From positions 56,413 through 120,412 of the forward strand of contig JALOBU010000009.1 of the NCBI GenBank assembly GCA_023228145.1: a stretch of 64,000 nucleotides of DNA, read 5' to 3'. Both the position numbers and the translations under genes were made by a program. Positions 1 to 8,643 of the stretch are shown piece by piece. The notes under the pieces were generated by a model. The model saw only the letters and a program-made list of their open reading frames with translations. It made no database searches and was not told the DNA's origin. The DNA is from Bacteroidales bacterium. Its GTDB lineage: Bacteria > Bacteroidota > Bacteroidia > Bacteroidales > CAIWKO01. Positions within the stretch are counted from its first letter, which is position 1; each line of letters opens with the position of its first letter.

Positions 1-1272
1 ACCAGAATTAAAACTTATCTCATTGCCATAAGCAGTACCCATTGCATTGGTAGCATAAGCCCGAACATAATAAAAAGTACATGTATCAAGTCCAGTAATA
101 AGAGAATTATAAGCGCCGGTTTCAGTCCCATCAGTTGTAAAATTGTTAGAAATGGTGGGGTTGGGTGAAGTACTCCAGCAAAGGCCTCTTGCCGTCAGGG
201 GTAATCCACCGTTATTATTAACTATGCCTCCCGATAATGCGGTATTTCCTTTAATTGCATAAACAGAAGTAGTAGTAACATCAGGAAGAGATGTTGCTGT
301 GGTAAAGCTACCTCCTTCACTTACTGAATCGCCAACTGCATTCCATGCTTTTATGCGGAAGTAATAAGTGGTACCATTATCAAGATTACTTAATGTTGCA
401 TTTACGTTGATTAATGATTGGCCGGTAACAGGGCTTTGATTAACAACAAGAGAATTGCCGTATGATGTTGTGAGCCCCCATTCAAATTCAGTGTAGGCAG
501 CCATACCATTGGGATTTACTTTACCGTTAAGTATTGCTGAAGTTGACTGAATAGCAGTTGCAGACATAATATTGACAAATGGCTTGAGCAAAGTAACTTG
601 ACCCTGTGGTGGAATAACAGCAAAACCTCCATTTGACAAAAAAATGGTGTCGTTGCTTTTACTGAGAATTTGCAATTCATTCGTATTGCTTAAATCACCG
701 GTATTGCTAATAATATTTCCGGTAATGTTTATACCCGAGCCGGAGCTCAAACTTCCGGTTTGCAAAGTACCCGGATAAAATACACCTGAAGCAGCATTGT
801 AAATTAAGGTTTGACCATCTTGTACCCCACTTATGTCAATATATTTCAAATTATCCGATGAGAAAGCATAGGGAGTTGAAACTATTTTTATCATTCCGAG
901 ACTTAAGTTAAAATTCAATGAATTGGTTGGGTCATAATCTACCTTCAGATATTTATTTCCGGTTCTCCAATTAATATTCTTAAAAATTCCTACCGGTGTA
1001 AAACTGGGGTTGAGTCCAATCTGAAATGAAAAAGAACCAAAGTTGTTGGTTTGCACAGCGCGTAACTCCTGATATACCAAAACTCCCCCCTGAGCGCTGT
1101 CAATTAATGATAAACGAATTTGTAAATTAGTATTTAGTAAGTGGTGGCCATCATCATCAGTAGCTATTGCCTGAAAATTAATATGAGAGGGTGCCTGAGC
1201 AATTAAATGTTTAACATTATAAAAATTTAATATAAATATGAGCAAAGAAAAATATCGGATTATGAATTTCAT
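1..1272 (-). CDS. Secreted surface protein, N-terminal part (runs off window)
   Basis: This is an open frame of 424 codons from an ATG at 1272 with no stop before the window edge, so the C-terminus is missing. It starts with a signal peptide (residues 1 to about 25, ending near IAQAPSH). A region of about 110 residues follows that resembles the N-terminus of the 890-residue protein at 22365-25037 (an xxFQAIATDDDG-like strand and VSTPYAFSS). Around residue 195 is NELQILSKSNDTIFLSNGG, the same module that is repeated in that second protein. The visible C-terminal half looks like fibronectin-III-type domains (GTTYYFRIKAWNAVGDS, FYYVRAYATNAMGTAYG). It is probably a cell-surface or adhesive protein, and a T9SS domain may lie beyond the edge. 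The specific function is unknown. Confidence 0.8.
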   Translation of the reverse strand, partial: MKFIIRYFSLLIFILNFYNVKHLIAQAPSHINFQAIATDDDGHHLLNTNLQIRLSLIDSAQGGVLVYQELRAVQTNNFGSFSFQIGLNPSFTPVGIFKNINWRTGNKYLKVDYDPTNSLNFNLSLGMIKIVSTPYAFSSDNLKYIDISGVQDGQTLIYNAASGVFYPGTLQTGSLSSGSGINITGNIISNTGDLSNTNELQILSKSNDTIFLSNGGFAVIPPQGQVTLLKPFVNIMSATAIQSTSAILNGKVNPNGMAAYTEFEWGLTTSYGNSLVVNQSPVTGQSLINVNATLSNLDNGTTYYFRIKAWNAVGDSVSEGGSFTTATSLPDVTTTSVYAIKGNTALSGGIVNNNGGLPLTARGLCWSTSPNPTISNNFTTDGTETGAYNSLITGLDTCTFYYVRAYATNAMGTAYGNEISFNSG

Positions 1273-1389
1273 TTTATTAGAACTTTATGGATAAATAAAT
1301 ATCTTTATGTTAAGATACAAACTTACGTAAAAATTTCGAGTAAATTGATGTGGCTTTGTTGAATTTTAAAAGAATACAAATGTTACAGA

Positions 1390-2028
1390 CTATGCTTTTA
1401 TCAGCCCGTTTTTTATTGCAAACATCACTAAATGCGGTGAATTTTTAGCGCCGGTTTTTTCCAACAGATTGGCACGATGCCCATCCACTGTGCGGCTGCT
1501 TACTCCCAGATATTTTGATATTTCTGCATTTGACATTCCCTTACATATAAGTTCTAGCACTTCCTGTTCGCGTTCTGTAAGTTCAACGCCGGCTATACGA
1601 GAAGCAGGCCTTTGCACCCTGTTTACATTGCTGATAAATTCTTCGGAAAAATAATTTTCTCCCTGCATCACCTGTTTAATGGCCCGTTGCAGCTCATCTT
1701 TGTTCGTTTTTTTCAGAAGAAACCCTTCTGCACCGGCCTCTATCATCTGATTGAAATAGCTGATCTCTTCAAACATGGTCAGTGCAATCACTTTGACCTC
1801 GGGGTATTTTTCTACAATTTTGCGTGTAGCCTCAATGCCGTCCATCACAGGCATGCGTATATCCATCAACACCAAGTCTGCTTCATTGTTTTTGAGGATA
1901 TCAAAAAGTTCATGGCCATTCTGGGCTTCGCCAATTACTTTCACTTCATCCATCTCATTAAGAATTATACGAAGTCCTTTGCGAAAAATTTCGTGATCGT
2001 CAGCGATAATTAATCTGATAATATTCAT
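1390..2028 (-). CDS. NarL/LuxR-family response regulator
   Basis: A two-domain transcriptional regulator of 212 residues. The receiver domain (about 5-120) has the acidic pocket ADDHE, the phosphoacceptor in LVLMDIRMPVMDG, the conserved Thr in ALTMFEE and the Lys in LLKKTNKDE. A C-terminal LuxR-type helix-turn-helix (about 148-210) shows ELTEREQEVLELICKGMSN followed by SSRTVDGHRANLLEKTG. It lies 7 bases downstream of the histidine kinase and is surely co-transcribed as its partner. Target genes are unknown. The pair is divergent from hypF across a 470-base intergenic region, so control of the hydrogenase genes is possible but only inferred. Family assignment is secure. Confidence 0.95.
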   Translation of the reverse strand: MNIIRLIIADDHEIFRKGLRIILNEMDEVKVIGEAQNGHELFDILKNNEADLVLMDIRMPVMDGIEATRKIVEKYPEVKVIALTMFEEISYFNQMIEAGAEGFLLKKTNKDELQRAIKQVMQGENYFSEEFISNVNRVQRPASRIAGVELTEREQEVLELICKGMSNAEISKYLGVSSRTVDGHRANLLEKTGAKNSPHLVMFAIKNGLIKA

Positions 2029-2035
2029 ACTAAAA

Positions 2036-3337
2036 TTATTTTACATTTAAAGTAATCAACACCGACATTCCTTCTCCTTCTTTGCTCTTGATCATAGAGA
2101 GTCCGTTGATGGTTTTTATTTTGTTGACAATATTATTTAATCCAAGGCCGGTAGGTTGTTGCAGTTTTTCTTCCACGTCAAACCCAATGCCGTCATCTTT
2201 GTAATAAAGGTTAACCTGATTGTCATTGCTTTCCAGAAACACCTCAATATTCTTTGCCTTTGAATGCTTAAGCGAATTATTCACCAGTTCTTTGATGCTC
2301 TGAAATAAAACCGTTTCTTCAATTCTCGGCCCGGTGAGTTTGTATTGTGACGCATCAAGCTTGATTTTTACCGACTGAGTGTTGATTATATAATTACAAA
2401 AATCTTTGACAGCTACGGGTAAACCAAAATCGTGTAAGATGCTGGGCATGATGTTGTTTGAAATTTCGCGTGTGGAAACAATTGCTTTATCCACCAATTC
2501 ATCTATTGCCTGTAATGTTTCAGCCGGACTGATTTTATTAAAGTTTCCTTTTTTTAGAAGATCGGTGTAAAGTTTTATTGTTGATAAAAGTGGGGCCAAG
2601 CCATCATGCAGGTCGGCAGCAAAACGCTGCCGCTCCCGTTCTTCAGTCTCAATGATTGTGGCAGCAATTTTTCTTTCAATTTCCTTGCGGTCTGTAATAT
2701 CACGTGCTAAACTCAGAATGGCCTTCTTCCCGAAATAATCAATCACACGACTGGACACTTCGAGAAAAATCACAGAGCCATTTTTTGCAATGTGTTCTGT
2801 TTCGTAAATATGATGGCCGTTTTTAATGATTAAATCAATGTTCTTTTTGACCAATGGAATATATTTGGGTGTTTTAATATCGGCAAAATTCTTTTTCATC
2901 AGCTCTTTTCGTGTGTAACCCAGCCGTTTAATGGCTTCGTGATTCACTTCAATGATATTGCCATCAAAATCAGCCAGAAAAATCTCATCTCCGGAATTAT
3001 CAAACAATAGTTTAAAACGGTTTTCCGATTCAATCCTTCGCTGATCCGCCTTCTTAACATTACGCAAAAGGTTCCCTATGCGAAGCACACCAACAGACAA
3101 AAGGATTGCCACAATAAATACGAGAATAAAATAAACAGTGAGTATTGTTGAACGATTGCTTTGTGAGTACAAATTATATATTTCGATGAACTGTGCAATG
3201 ATCAGTAAAACCATTGCAACTCCAATTATTATCCACGACCTGCGGCTTTTAACATAATCGAGCATGCGGAAAATAAACACGAGTGTGAAAATGAGCACAA
3301 CCGCAGTAAGAATCAGGATAATTAAATTAAGAACCAT
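2036..3337 (-). CDS. PAS-domain sensor histidine kinase (HisKA_3 / NarX-DegS type)
   Basis: A membrane sensor kinase of 433 residues. Three hydrophobic helices occupy about residues 1-92. A PAS domain (about 106-215) carries RFKLLFDNSGDEIFLADF and ends in the usual ARDITDRKEIERK linker. The dimerization and phosphoacceptor helix is of HisKA_3 type, with the His in AADLHDGLAPLLSTIK. A C-terminal HATPase domain shows ELVNNSLKHSKA (N box), DDGIGFD (G1) and GLGLNNIVNKI (G2). It probably autophosphorylates on the His and passes phosphate to the adjacent response regulator. The signal is unknown; a cytoplasmic PAS could bind a cofactor or small ligand. A TAnnTTTG box sits just upstream of the start, implying a leader of only about a dozen bases. 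Confidence 0.95.
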   Translation of the reverse strand: MVLNLIILILTAVVLIFTLVFIFRMLDYVKSRRSWIIIGVAMVLLIIAQFIEIYNLYSQSNRSTILTVYFILVFIVAILLSVGVLRIGNLLRNVKKADQRRIESENRFKLLFDNSGDEIFLADFDGNIIEVNHEAIKRLGYTRKELMKKNFADIKTPKYIPLVKKNIDLIIKNGHHIYETEHIAKNGSVIFLEVSSRVIDYFGKKAILSLARDITDRKEIERKIAATIIETEERERQRFAADLHDGLAPLLSTIKLYTDLLKKGNFNKISPAETLQAIDELVDKAIVSTREISNNIMPSILHDFGLPVAVKDFCNYIINTQSVKIKLDASQYKLTGPRIEETVLFQSIKELVNNSLKHSKAKNIEVFLESNDNQVNLYYKDDGIGFDVEEKLQQPTGLGLNNIVNKIKTINGLSMIKSKEGEGMSVLITLNVK

Positions 3338-3355
3338 TTCTTATTAATTTCAGTA

Positions 3356-3363
3356 CAAATTTA
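3356..3363 (-). promoter_or_regulatory. Predicted -7 element (TAAATTTG) of the histidine kinase operon
   Basis: The minus strand reads TAAATTTG, a perfect match to the Bacteroidota TAnnTTTG element, 19 bases upstream of the kinase start codon. No good -33 TTTG is seen at the usual distance. Confidence 0.5.
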
Positions 3364-3472
3364 GTCATTTATAAAGATTTATTTATTTTTCCGTCACCAT
3401 AATAATCTGGCATTTTAAAAATAAAATGATAATTCAACATTTGTTTAAAAAACATAATATCATCAAATTCGT

Positions 3473-3491
3473 TTATTGTACGTCATAATAA
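3473..3491. promoter_or_regulatory. Candidate operator shared by the hyp and hox operons
   Basis: The sequence TTATTGTACGTCATAATAA has palindromic arms TTATT and AATAA. Its first 13 bases match the hoxF upstream element (TTATAGTACGTCA, minus strand 18767-18755) at 12 of 13 positions, in the same orientation relative to the downstream operon. The AT-rich dyad arms loosely recall NikR operators of some bacteria. The binding protein is unknown. Confidence 0.35.
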
Positions 3492-3651
3492 ATCACAAAA
3501 ACTCAACATCAAAAAAACTAATATGAATGTACATCTACACCAAATCCTTGAGTTTTTTTATAATAAAACACATTAGGTTTGTTATCATTCTATAAATTAA
3601 ACATACCAATCAATTGAATAGTTTTAATAAATCAGTTTCTATAAAATTGCT

Positions 3652-3659
3652 TAGTTTTG
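3652..3659 (+). promoter_or_regulatory. Candidate -7 element (TAGTTTTG) of hypF
   Basis: It matches TAnnTTTG and would place the transcript start near 3666, with a leader of about 140 bases. No clear -33 motif is visible, which would fit an activated promoter. Confidence 0.4.
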
Positions 3660-3808
3660 CCCCATGTGATTGGATGCATCAATTATAATTAATTAGTCAC
3701 ATAAAATCATTAAACAATAAAATTGATTATTATTAATATTCCTAATATTAAATACAACAAATAAAAGTGTTTTAGAGCCGAATGTATATACTGGAGTAAA
3801 AAAATAAG

Positions 3809-6067
3809 ATGAACACTTATACAATTAAAATCAAGGGGTTAGTCCAGGGAGTCGGTTTCCGGCCTTTTGTGTACCGTTTAGCAAAGCAATATAATCTTAG
3901 TGGCAGTGTTGAAAACCGTAATGATGGAGTATGTATTAAAATCAATTGCAATGAGTTTACTCTGAATAACATCGTTAAAGAGTTAAAAAATAATGCTCCG
4001 CAAGCTTCTCAAATTGATGTAATTTCAGTCGCAGAATCGCAATTCAAAGATTTTAACGACTTTACAATATTAAAAAGCCGAAGCATTTCTGATGAAATTA
4101 CAGACATCAGCCCCGACATAGCTGTATGTGGCGAGTGCCTTAAAGATATGACAAAACAAGCCAATCGTATTGATTACCCTTTTATCAACTGCACCAACTG
4201 CGGGCCTCGTTTCACCATTATTCAAAACATTCCTTACGACCGCGAGAAAACTACAATGAGGCCTTTCGATATGTGTCCGCAATGCCGTAAAGAATACACC
4301 GACATTCTCGACCGTCGCTTTCATGCGCAGCCAGTGGCATGCAGCATTTGCGGGCCTGAATATACCTTACACATCGGCAATGAAAAAGTAAATGGGATAA
4401 ACGAAATTCTGTCAAAACTTTCAGATTTGATACTAAGTAAAAAAATCGTTGCCATCAAAGGTATGGGCGGTTATTTTATTGCCTGCGATGCTCAGTGTGA
4501 AGAGACCGTTGCACGTTTGCGAAAACTCAAAAACAGGGAAGGCAAGCCCTTTGCAGTGATGTTTTCAACCATAGACACACTCCATGATTTTGCTTTTGTC
4601 AATGAACATGAAAAAAAAGTACTGTTGTCTTTCCGTAGGCCTGTTGTTCTGCTGAAACAGAAAAAAAACCTCGCATCCTCTGTAAATGTGGGTTTTGATA
4701 CGCTCGGGTGCATTCTTCCATACATGCCGGTTCATTATTTACTTTTTCAACATTTACCAATTCCAGCTATTGTTCTTACCAGTGGCAACATTTCCGATGA
4801 GCCCATTATCACAAATGACGATGAAGCATTAGAAAAACTCAATTGTATTACCGACGCCACTCTGACATACAACAGAGAGATTTACAACAGAAATGACGAT
4901 TCTGTAGTTTTTGTAACAAACAACCAAGAAAGAATCATCCGAAGATCAAGAGGTTATGTACCTCGCCCTATCAACACAAATCATTATCTGGAAGGTATTT
5001 TAGCTGCCGGCGCTGAACTCACCAATTGTTTTGCAATAGGAAAAGGGAACAAAGCCATTCTAAGCCAACACATCGGCGATCTGAAAAATTTTGAAACATA
5101 CGAATTTTATTGCGAGACCATGGAACGTTTCCGTAAACTTTTTTTGTTTGAGCCCAAAGTTGTTACCTGCGACCTGCATTCCAATTACCTTTCAACAAAA
5201 TACGCAAAAGAAACTAAATTACCCCTGATACAGGTGCAGCACCATCACGCCCACATTGTCGCTTGTATGGCCGAAAACGTAATTGACGAAAAAGTGATTG
5301 GCATTGCAATGGACGGAACCGGTTATGGAGAAGACGGAAATATCTGGGGCAGCGAATTTCTGATTTGTGATTTGAACAATTTCAAAAGATATACTCATTT
5401 TGATTATATGCCCATGCCCGGCGGTGATAAAGCCACCGAAGAACCCTGGCGTATGGCAGTCTCTTACTTACATTCATACTTTGGTAAAGAATTTCTGTAT
5501 TACGAACTTGAGTTTTTAAAGAATATTGATACCAACTCAGTAGAAATGGTTTGCGAAGCCATTAATAAAAAAATCAACTGCCCCTTATCTTCTGGCTCTG
5601 GCAGGTTGTTTGATGCGGTTGCAGCCCTTATAAACATTTGCACTCATAGTAAATTCCACGCCGAAGCACCCATGCGGTTGGAATCCATCATTGACAGTAA
5701 TTGCAGAGATTCATACTCATTTAGTATCAATAAGACCATTGTTTTTAAAGATACTTTTCTGCAGATCATTGAAGATTTGAAACAGAAAATCAGTCCTTCA
5801 GTTATATCTGCAAAGTTTCACAACACTATTGTTAATATCGTTTTAGAAACAGTTATAAAAATAAGAAACGATCTTGGTATTAATAGAATTGCATTGTCCG
5901 GTGGAACATTCCAAAACAAATTCCTTTCAGAAAACATTGAAAATAAACTTGCTGCATCCGGATTTGAAGTATTTATCCACACCAAAGTTCCTTCTAATGA
6001 TGGTGGTATTGCGCTAGGACAAATTGTAGTTGCAGCAAACAGGCTGAAACAAATAAATCCATTTTAA
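3809..6067 (+). CDS. hypF: Carbamoyltransferase HypF, NiFe hydrogenase maturation
   Basis: HypF activates carbamoyl phosphate as an adenylate and transfers the carbamoyl group to the HypE C-terminal Cys. This is the source of the cyanide ligands of the NiFe centre. All four expected modules are present in 752 residues: acylphosphatase (1-90, VQGVGFRPF), a double zinc finger (107-185, CGEC, CTNC, CPQC and CSIC pairs), a YrdC-like domain (about 200-375) and a Kae1/TobZ-like C-terminal domain with HHHAHIVACM and MDGTGYGEDGN. The length is normal for the family. It opens the rightward hyp cluster and is followed by a GC-rich stem-loop, so hypC probably has its own promoter. Confidence 0.98.
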   Translation: MNTYTIKIKGLVQGVGFRPFVYRLAKQYNLSGSVENRNDGVCIKINCNEFTLNNIVKELKNNAPQASQIDVISVAESQFKDFNDFTILKSRSISDEITDISPDIAVCGECLKDMTKQANRIDYPFINCTNCGPRFTIIQNIPYDREKTTMRPFDMCPQCRKEYTDILDRRFHAQPVACSICGPEYTLHIGNEKVNGINEILSKLSDLILSKKIVAIKGMGGYFIACDAQCEETVARLRKLKNREGKPFAVMFSTIDTLHDFAFVNEHEKKVLLSFRRPVVLLKQKKNLASSVNVGFDTLGCILPYMPVHYLLFQHLPIPAIVLTSGNISDEPIITNDDEALEKLNCITDATLTYNREIYNRNDDSVVFVTNNQERIIRRSRGYVPRPINTNHYLEGILAAGAELTNCFAIGKGNKAILSQHIGDLKNFETYEFYCETMERFRKLFLFEPKVVTCDLHSNYLSTKYAKETKLPLIQVQHHHAHIVACMAENVIDEKVIGIAMDGTGYGEDGNIWGSEFLICDLNNFKRYTHFDYMPMPGGDKATEEPWRMAVSYLHSYFGKEFLYYELEFLKNIDTNSVEMVCEAINKKINCPLSSGSGRLFDAVAALINICTHSKFHAEAPMRLESIIDSNCRDSYSFSINKTIVFKDTFLQIIEDLKQKISPSVISAKFHNTIVNIVLETVIKIRNDLGINRIALSGGTFQNKFLSENIENKLAASGFEVFIHTKVPSNDGGIALGQIVVAANRLKQINPF

Positions 6068-6109
6068 AGCCCCGAAGGTTGCTGTACCCGGTCGAATCCA
6101 GGCGGGGTT
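6068..6109 (+). terminator. GC-rich stem-loop after hypF (tRNA-like 3' end, possible terminator)
   Basis: The arms AGCCCCG (6068-6074) and CGGGGTT (6103-6109) pair over 7 bases starting right after the hypF stop, and an AT-rich run follows. An inner arm CCCGG-tcgaat-CCAGG with one mismatch resembles a tRNA T-arm, but there is no room for D or anticodon arms. It is best read as a transcript-end hairpin; a tRNA remnant is the alternative. Confidence 0.45.
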
Positions 6110-6128
6110 ATTTATTAATAACATTTCG

Positions 6129-6136
6129 TAACTTTG
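6129..6136 (+). promoter_or_regulatory. Predicted -7 element (TAACTTTG) of hypC
   Basis: A perfect TAnnTTTG match in the hypF-hypC gap, 29 bases upstream of the hypC ATG and downstream of the hypF hairpin. This suggests that hypCDEA forms a separate transcript. Confidence 0.6.
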
Positions 6137-6165
6137 CACATAAATTTAAATTTATAAGTAAATAA

Positions 6166-6414
6166 ATGTGTTTAGCCATCCCATCCAAAGTGATTTCTGT
6201 TAATGGCGATACTGCATTGGTATCAGCCGGAGGCTCGGAATATGAGGCATCAATCCAACTTCTTGATGAAGTAAATCCCGGAGACTATGTATTGCTGCAT
6301 ACCGGATTTGCTATACAGAAAATCAGCGAAGAAGAAGCCTTGGAAACTTTCAAAATTTTAAAAGAACTCGATGCCCTTGAAGACCAGATAGATGCTGAAG
6401 AAAAAAATCAATAA
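6166..6414 (+). CDS. hypC: Hydrogenase maturation chaperone HypC
   Basis: A small chaperone of 82 residues that works with HypD to assemble the Fe(CN)2CO unit and carries it to the hydrogenase large subunit. The diagnostic N-terminus MCLAIPSKV is present; Cys2 is the essential residue after Met removal. The GDYVLLHTGFAIQKISEEEA segment is typical of the HypC/HupF OB-fold. It lies 24 bases upstream of hypD, consistent with the stable HypC-HypD complex. Confidence 0.98.
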   Translation: MCLAIPSKVISVNGDTALVSAGGSEYEASIQLLDEVNPGDYVLLHTGFAIQKISEEEALETFKILKELDALEDQIDAEEKNQ

Positions 6415-6438
6415 TTACCTTATCACAATGCAGTTTCA

Positions 6439-7524
6439 ATGAAATACATTGACGAATACCGTAATTCTGAACACGTAAAAATACTTGTCAGAAAAATAAA
6501 AGAGTTGGCTACTCAGGAAGTTTCATTGATGGAAGTTTGTGGCGGGCATACCTGGGCGATACAGAAATTCGGTATCCCTTCACTGATGCCCAATGAAGTA
6601 AGGCTGTTGTCAGGTCCCGGATGCCCTGTGTGCGTTACCGACCGCAAATATATCGACCGTGCCGTGGCATACAGCCGTTTGCCCAATGTCATCATCACTA
6701 CTTTCGGCGACCTTATAAGGGTCCCCGGCTCAAGTTCAATATTGAGTATAGAAAAAAGTAAGGGGGCTGACATCCGCATTGTGTATTCCATACTCGATGC
6801 GATAAAAATCGCAAAAGAAAATCATACAAAGAAAGTCATTTTTCTTGGTATCGGTTTTGAAACTACCGTTTCGAGTACCGCTGCCGGCATATTGAATGCT
6901 TATAAAGAAGGGCTGAAAAACTTTTACCTTTTCAGTTCTCACAAAGTAATGCCTCCCGCAATGGCAGCCATTATTGAAGAAGGAATAAAAATTAACGGTT
7001 ATATCGCTCCCGGGCATGTCAGTGTAATTACCGGCTCAAAATTGTATGACACCATACAACAAAAATACAATATTGGTTGTGTTATATCCGGCTTTGAGCC
7101 AGTGGATATACTTCAATCTATTTTTATGCTTCTCAAACAGGTGAATGAAAAGAAATTTTCAGTAGAAATACAATATAAAAGAGCCGTTAATTACGAAGGA
7201 AATGTAAAAGCACAAAAAATTATCTCGGACGTTTTTGAAGCACGCGCCGACTGGTGGCGGGGGTTGGGGATATTACAAAATAGCGGTTTACAACTCACTG
7301 AAAAATACCGGCACATGGATGCTGAAAAAATGCTAGCTGTTGAAGTGGAAAAAACACGAGAAGACAAAGGATGTATTTGCGGAGAAATTCTGAAAGGGCT
7401 GAAAAAACCCACCGATTGCAAACTGTTTAGCAAAGTATGCACTACTGCTAACCCTGTAGGCGCCTGCATGGTTTCCCACGAAGGAGCTTGCGCTGCTTAT
7501 TTCAATTATGCTGAAAGAGTGTGA
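6439..7524 (+). CDS. hypD: Hydrogenase maturation scaffold HypD
   Basis: HypD is the iron-sulfur scaffold on which Fe receives its CN and CO ligands. The 361-residue protein keeps the family hallmarks: CGGHTWAIQKFG near residue 34, GPGCPVCVT around 55-63 (the redox Cys pair), ETTVSSTAAG, and a C-terminal set of cysteines (GCICGEILKG, then CKLF, VCTT and GACMVSHEGAC) that ligates a [4Fe-4S] cluster. It sits between hypC and hypE in the usual order. A 92-base gap separates it from hypE, with no obvious terminator. Confidence 0.98.
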   Translation: MKYIDEYRNSEHVKILVRKIKELATQEVSLMEVCGGHTWAIQKFGIPSLMPNEVRLLSGPGCPVCVTDRKYIDRAVAYSRLPNVIITTFGDLIRVPGSSSILSIEKSKGADIRIVYSILDAIKIAKENHTKKVIFLGIGFETTVSSTAAGILNAYKEGLKNFYLFSSHKVMPPAMAAIIEEGIKINGYIAPGHVSVITGSKLYDTIQQKYNIGCVISGFEPVDILQSIFMLLKQVNEKKFSVEIQYKRAVNYEGNVKAQKIISDVFEARADWWRGLGILQNSGLQLTEKYRHMDAEKMLAVEVEKTREDKGCICGEILKGLKKPTDCKLFSKVCTTANPVGACMVSHEGACAAYFNYAERV

Positions 7525-7616
7525 GTGTGGATCCAAAAATGTGAACAGATACGGCCAGAAATTAACAACAAGTAACTAGCAACTAACGAATTATTCTTAA
7601 ATACTCCCAAAAAACA

Positions 7617-8633
7617 ATGAACAACAAAACTATCCAACTCGGCCACGGAAGCGGTGGACGCTTATCACACGAACTGATAAAAAATCTTTTCTATAAAAAT
7701 TTTAAGAATCCGATACTTGATAATCAGAGCGATTCAGCTTTGCTGGAACTCAATTCTTCTTTAGTTGCTTATACTACAGACTCGTATGTGGTTGACCCCA
7801 TCTTTTTCAAAGGTGGCAATATCGGTAAATTAGCTGTTTGTGGTACCATAAATGATCTGGCAGTCTCCGGTGCTGTACCGAAATTTTTAAGTACAGGTTT
7901 TATCATCGAAGAAGGCCTGTCATTTGAAGACCTTGAAAGTATTGTTACCACCATGGCTGAAGAAGCACAAAAGGCAGGGATAACCATAGTTACAGGTGAC
8001 ACCAAAGTTGTAAATAAAGGTCAATGCGACAAAATTTTTATAAACACTTCGGGTATCGGTTTGCTTGATGAAAAATACAAACATATCAGCACTGGCCAAC
8101 AAATAAAAAGCGGAGATAAAATCATAATCAACGGCGGCATTGCCGACCACGGCATGACCATAATGGCTGCAAGGAATTTTGGCAATTTCAACACAACGAT
8201 TGAATCCGATTGTGCTTCACTGAATCATTTAATCCAGGAGGTGCTGAATGCAGGGTGCCATGTGAAATTTATGCGCGATGCCACACGCGGAGGCATTGCC
8301 ACAGTTTTATGCGAGCTCGCTGAAAACAAACACTTCGGCATTGAAATTCTTGAAGAAAAAGTTCTTGTAAAGGAAAATGTCCGTGGCATTTGCGAACTGC
8401 TTGGTTTTGACCCCTTTTATGTAGCTAACGAAGGCAAAGTTATTATGGTAATTGCCGAAAACGATGCGGAAAAGGCATTGCAAATTCTACAAAAAAATGA
8501 ACTTGGTAAAGATGCTTCAATAATCGGCTCTATTGTTGAAAATCATCCTGGGAAAACTATACTCCAAACCGGCATCGGAGGAAAACGGATTATTGATATG
8601 CTGGCAGGGGAACAACTACCGAGAATCTGTTAA
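7617..8633 (+). CDS. hypE: Hydrogenase maturation protein HypE
   Basis: HypE is a PurM/AIR-synthetase-like ATPase that dehydrates the thiocarbamate on its C-terminal Cys to thiocyanate, then gives cyanide to iron on HypCD. The 338 residues begin with LGHGSGGRLSHELI and contain DSALLELNSSLVAYTTDSY and FMRDATRGGIATVLCELAE. The protein ends in PRIC, the canonical carrier Cys at the very C-terminus. hypA starts 10 bases downstream. Confidence 0.98.
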   Translation: MNNKTIQLGHGSGGRLSHELIKNLFYKNFKNPILDNQSDSALLELNSSLVAYTTDSYVVDPIFFKGGNIGKLAVCGTINDLAVSGAVPKFLSTGFIIEEGLSFEDLESIVTTMAEEAQKAGITIVTGDTKVVNKGQCDKIFINTSGIGLLDEKYKHISTGQQIKSGDKIIINGGIADHGMTIMAARNFGNFNTTIESDCASLNHLIQEVLNAGCHVKFMRDATRGGIATVLCELAENKHFGIEILEEKVLVKENVRGICELLGFDPFYVANEGKVIMVIAENDAEKALQILQKNELGKDASIIGSIVENHPGKTILQTGIGGKRIIDMLAGEQLPRIC

Positions 8634-8643
8634 AATATATTCT

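Larger units (their letters stand above)
3338..3808. other. Divergent intergenic region between sensor kinase and hypF
   Basis: This stretch of 471 bases is very AT-rich and I find no gene in it. It holds the kinase promoter (3356-3363), the palindromic element TTATTGTACGTCATAATAA (3473-3491) that is shared in part with the hoxF upstream region, a candidate -7 box TAGTTTTG (3652-3659) pointing to hypF, and an inverted repeat ATGTGA-N27-TCACAT (3664-3702). The long predicted hypF leader (about 140 bases) leaves room for post-transcriptional control, but I see no known riboswitch. Confidence 0.6.

Noticed and set aside
6068..6109. Functional tRNA gene
   Set aside because: It is far too short, with no D or anticodon arm and a mismatched T stem.
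8533..8643. Longer upstream start for hypA
   Set aside because: It overlaps the hypE C-terminus; the family requires MHE at the N-terminus, found at 8644.
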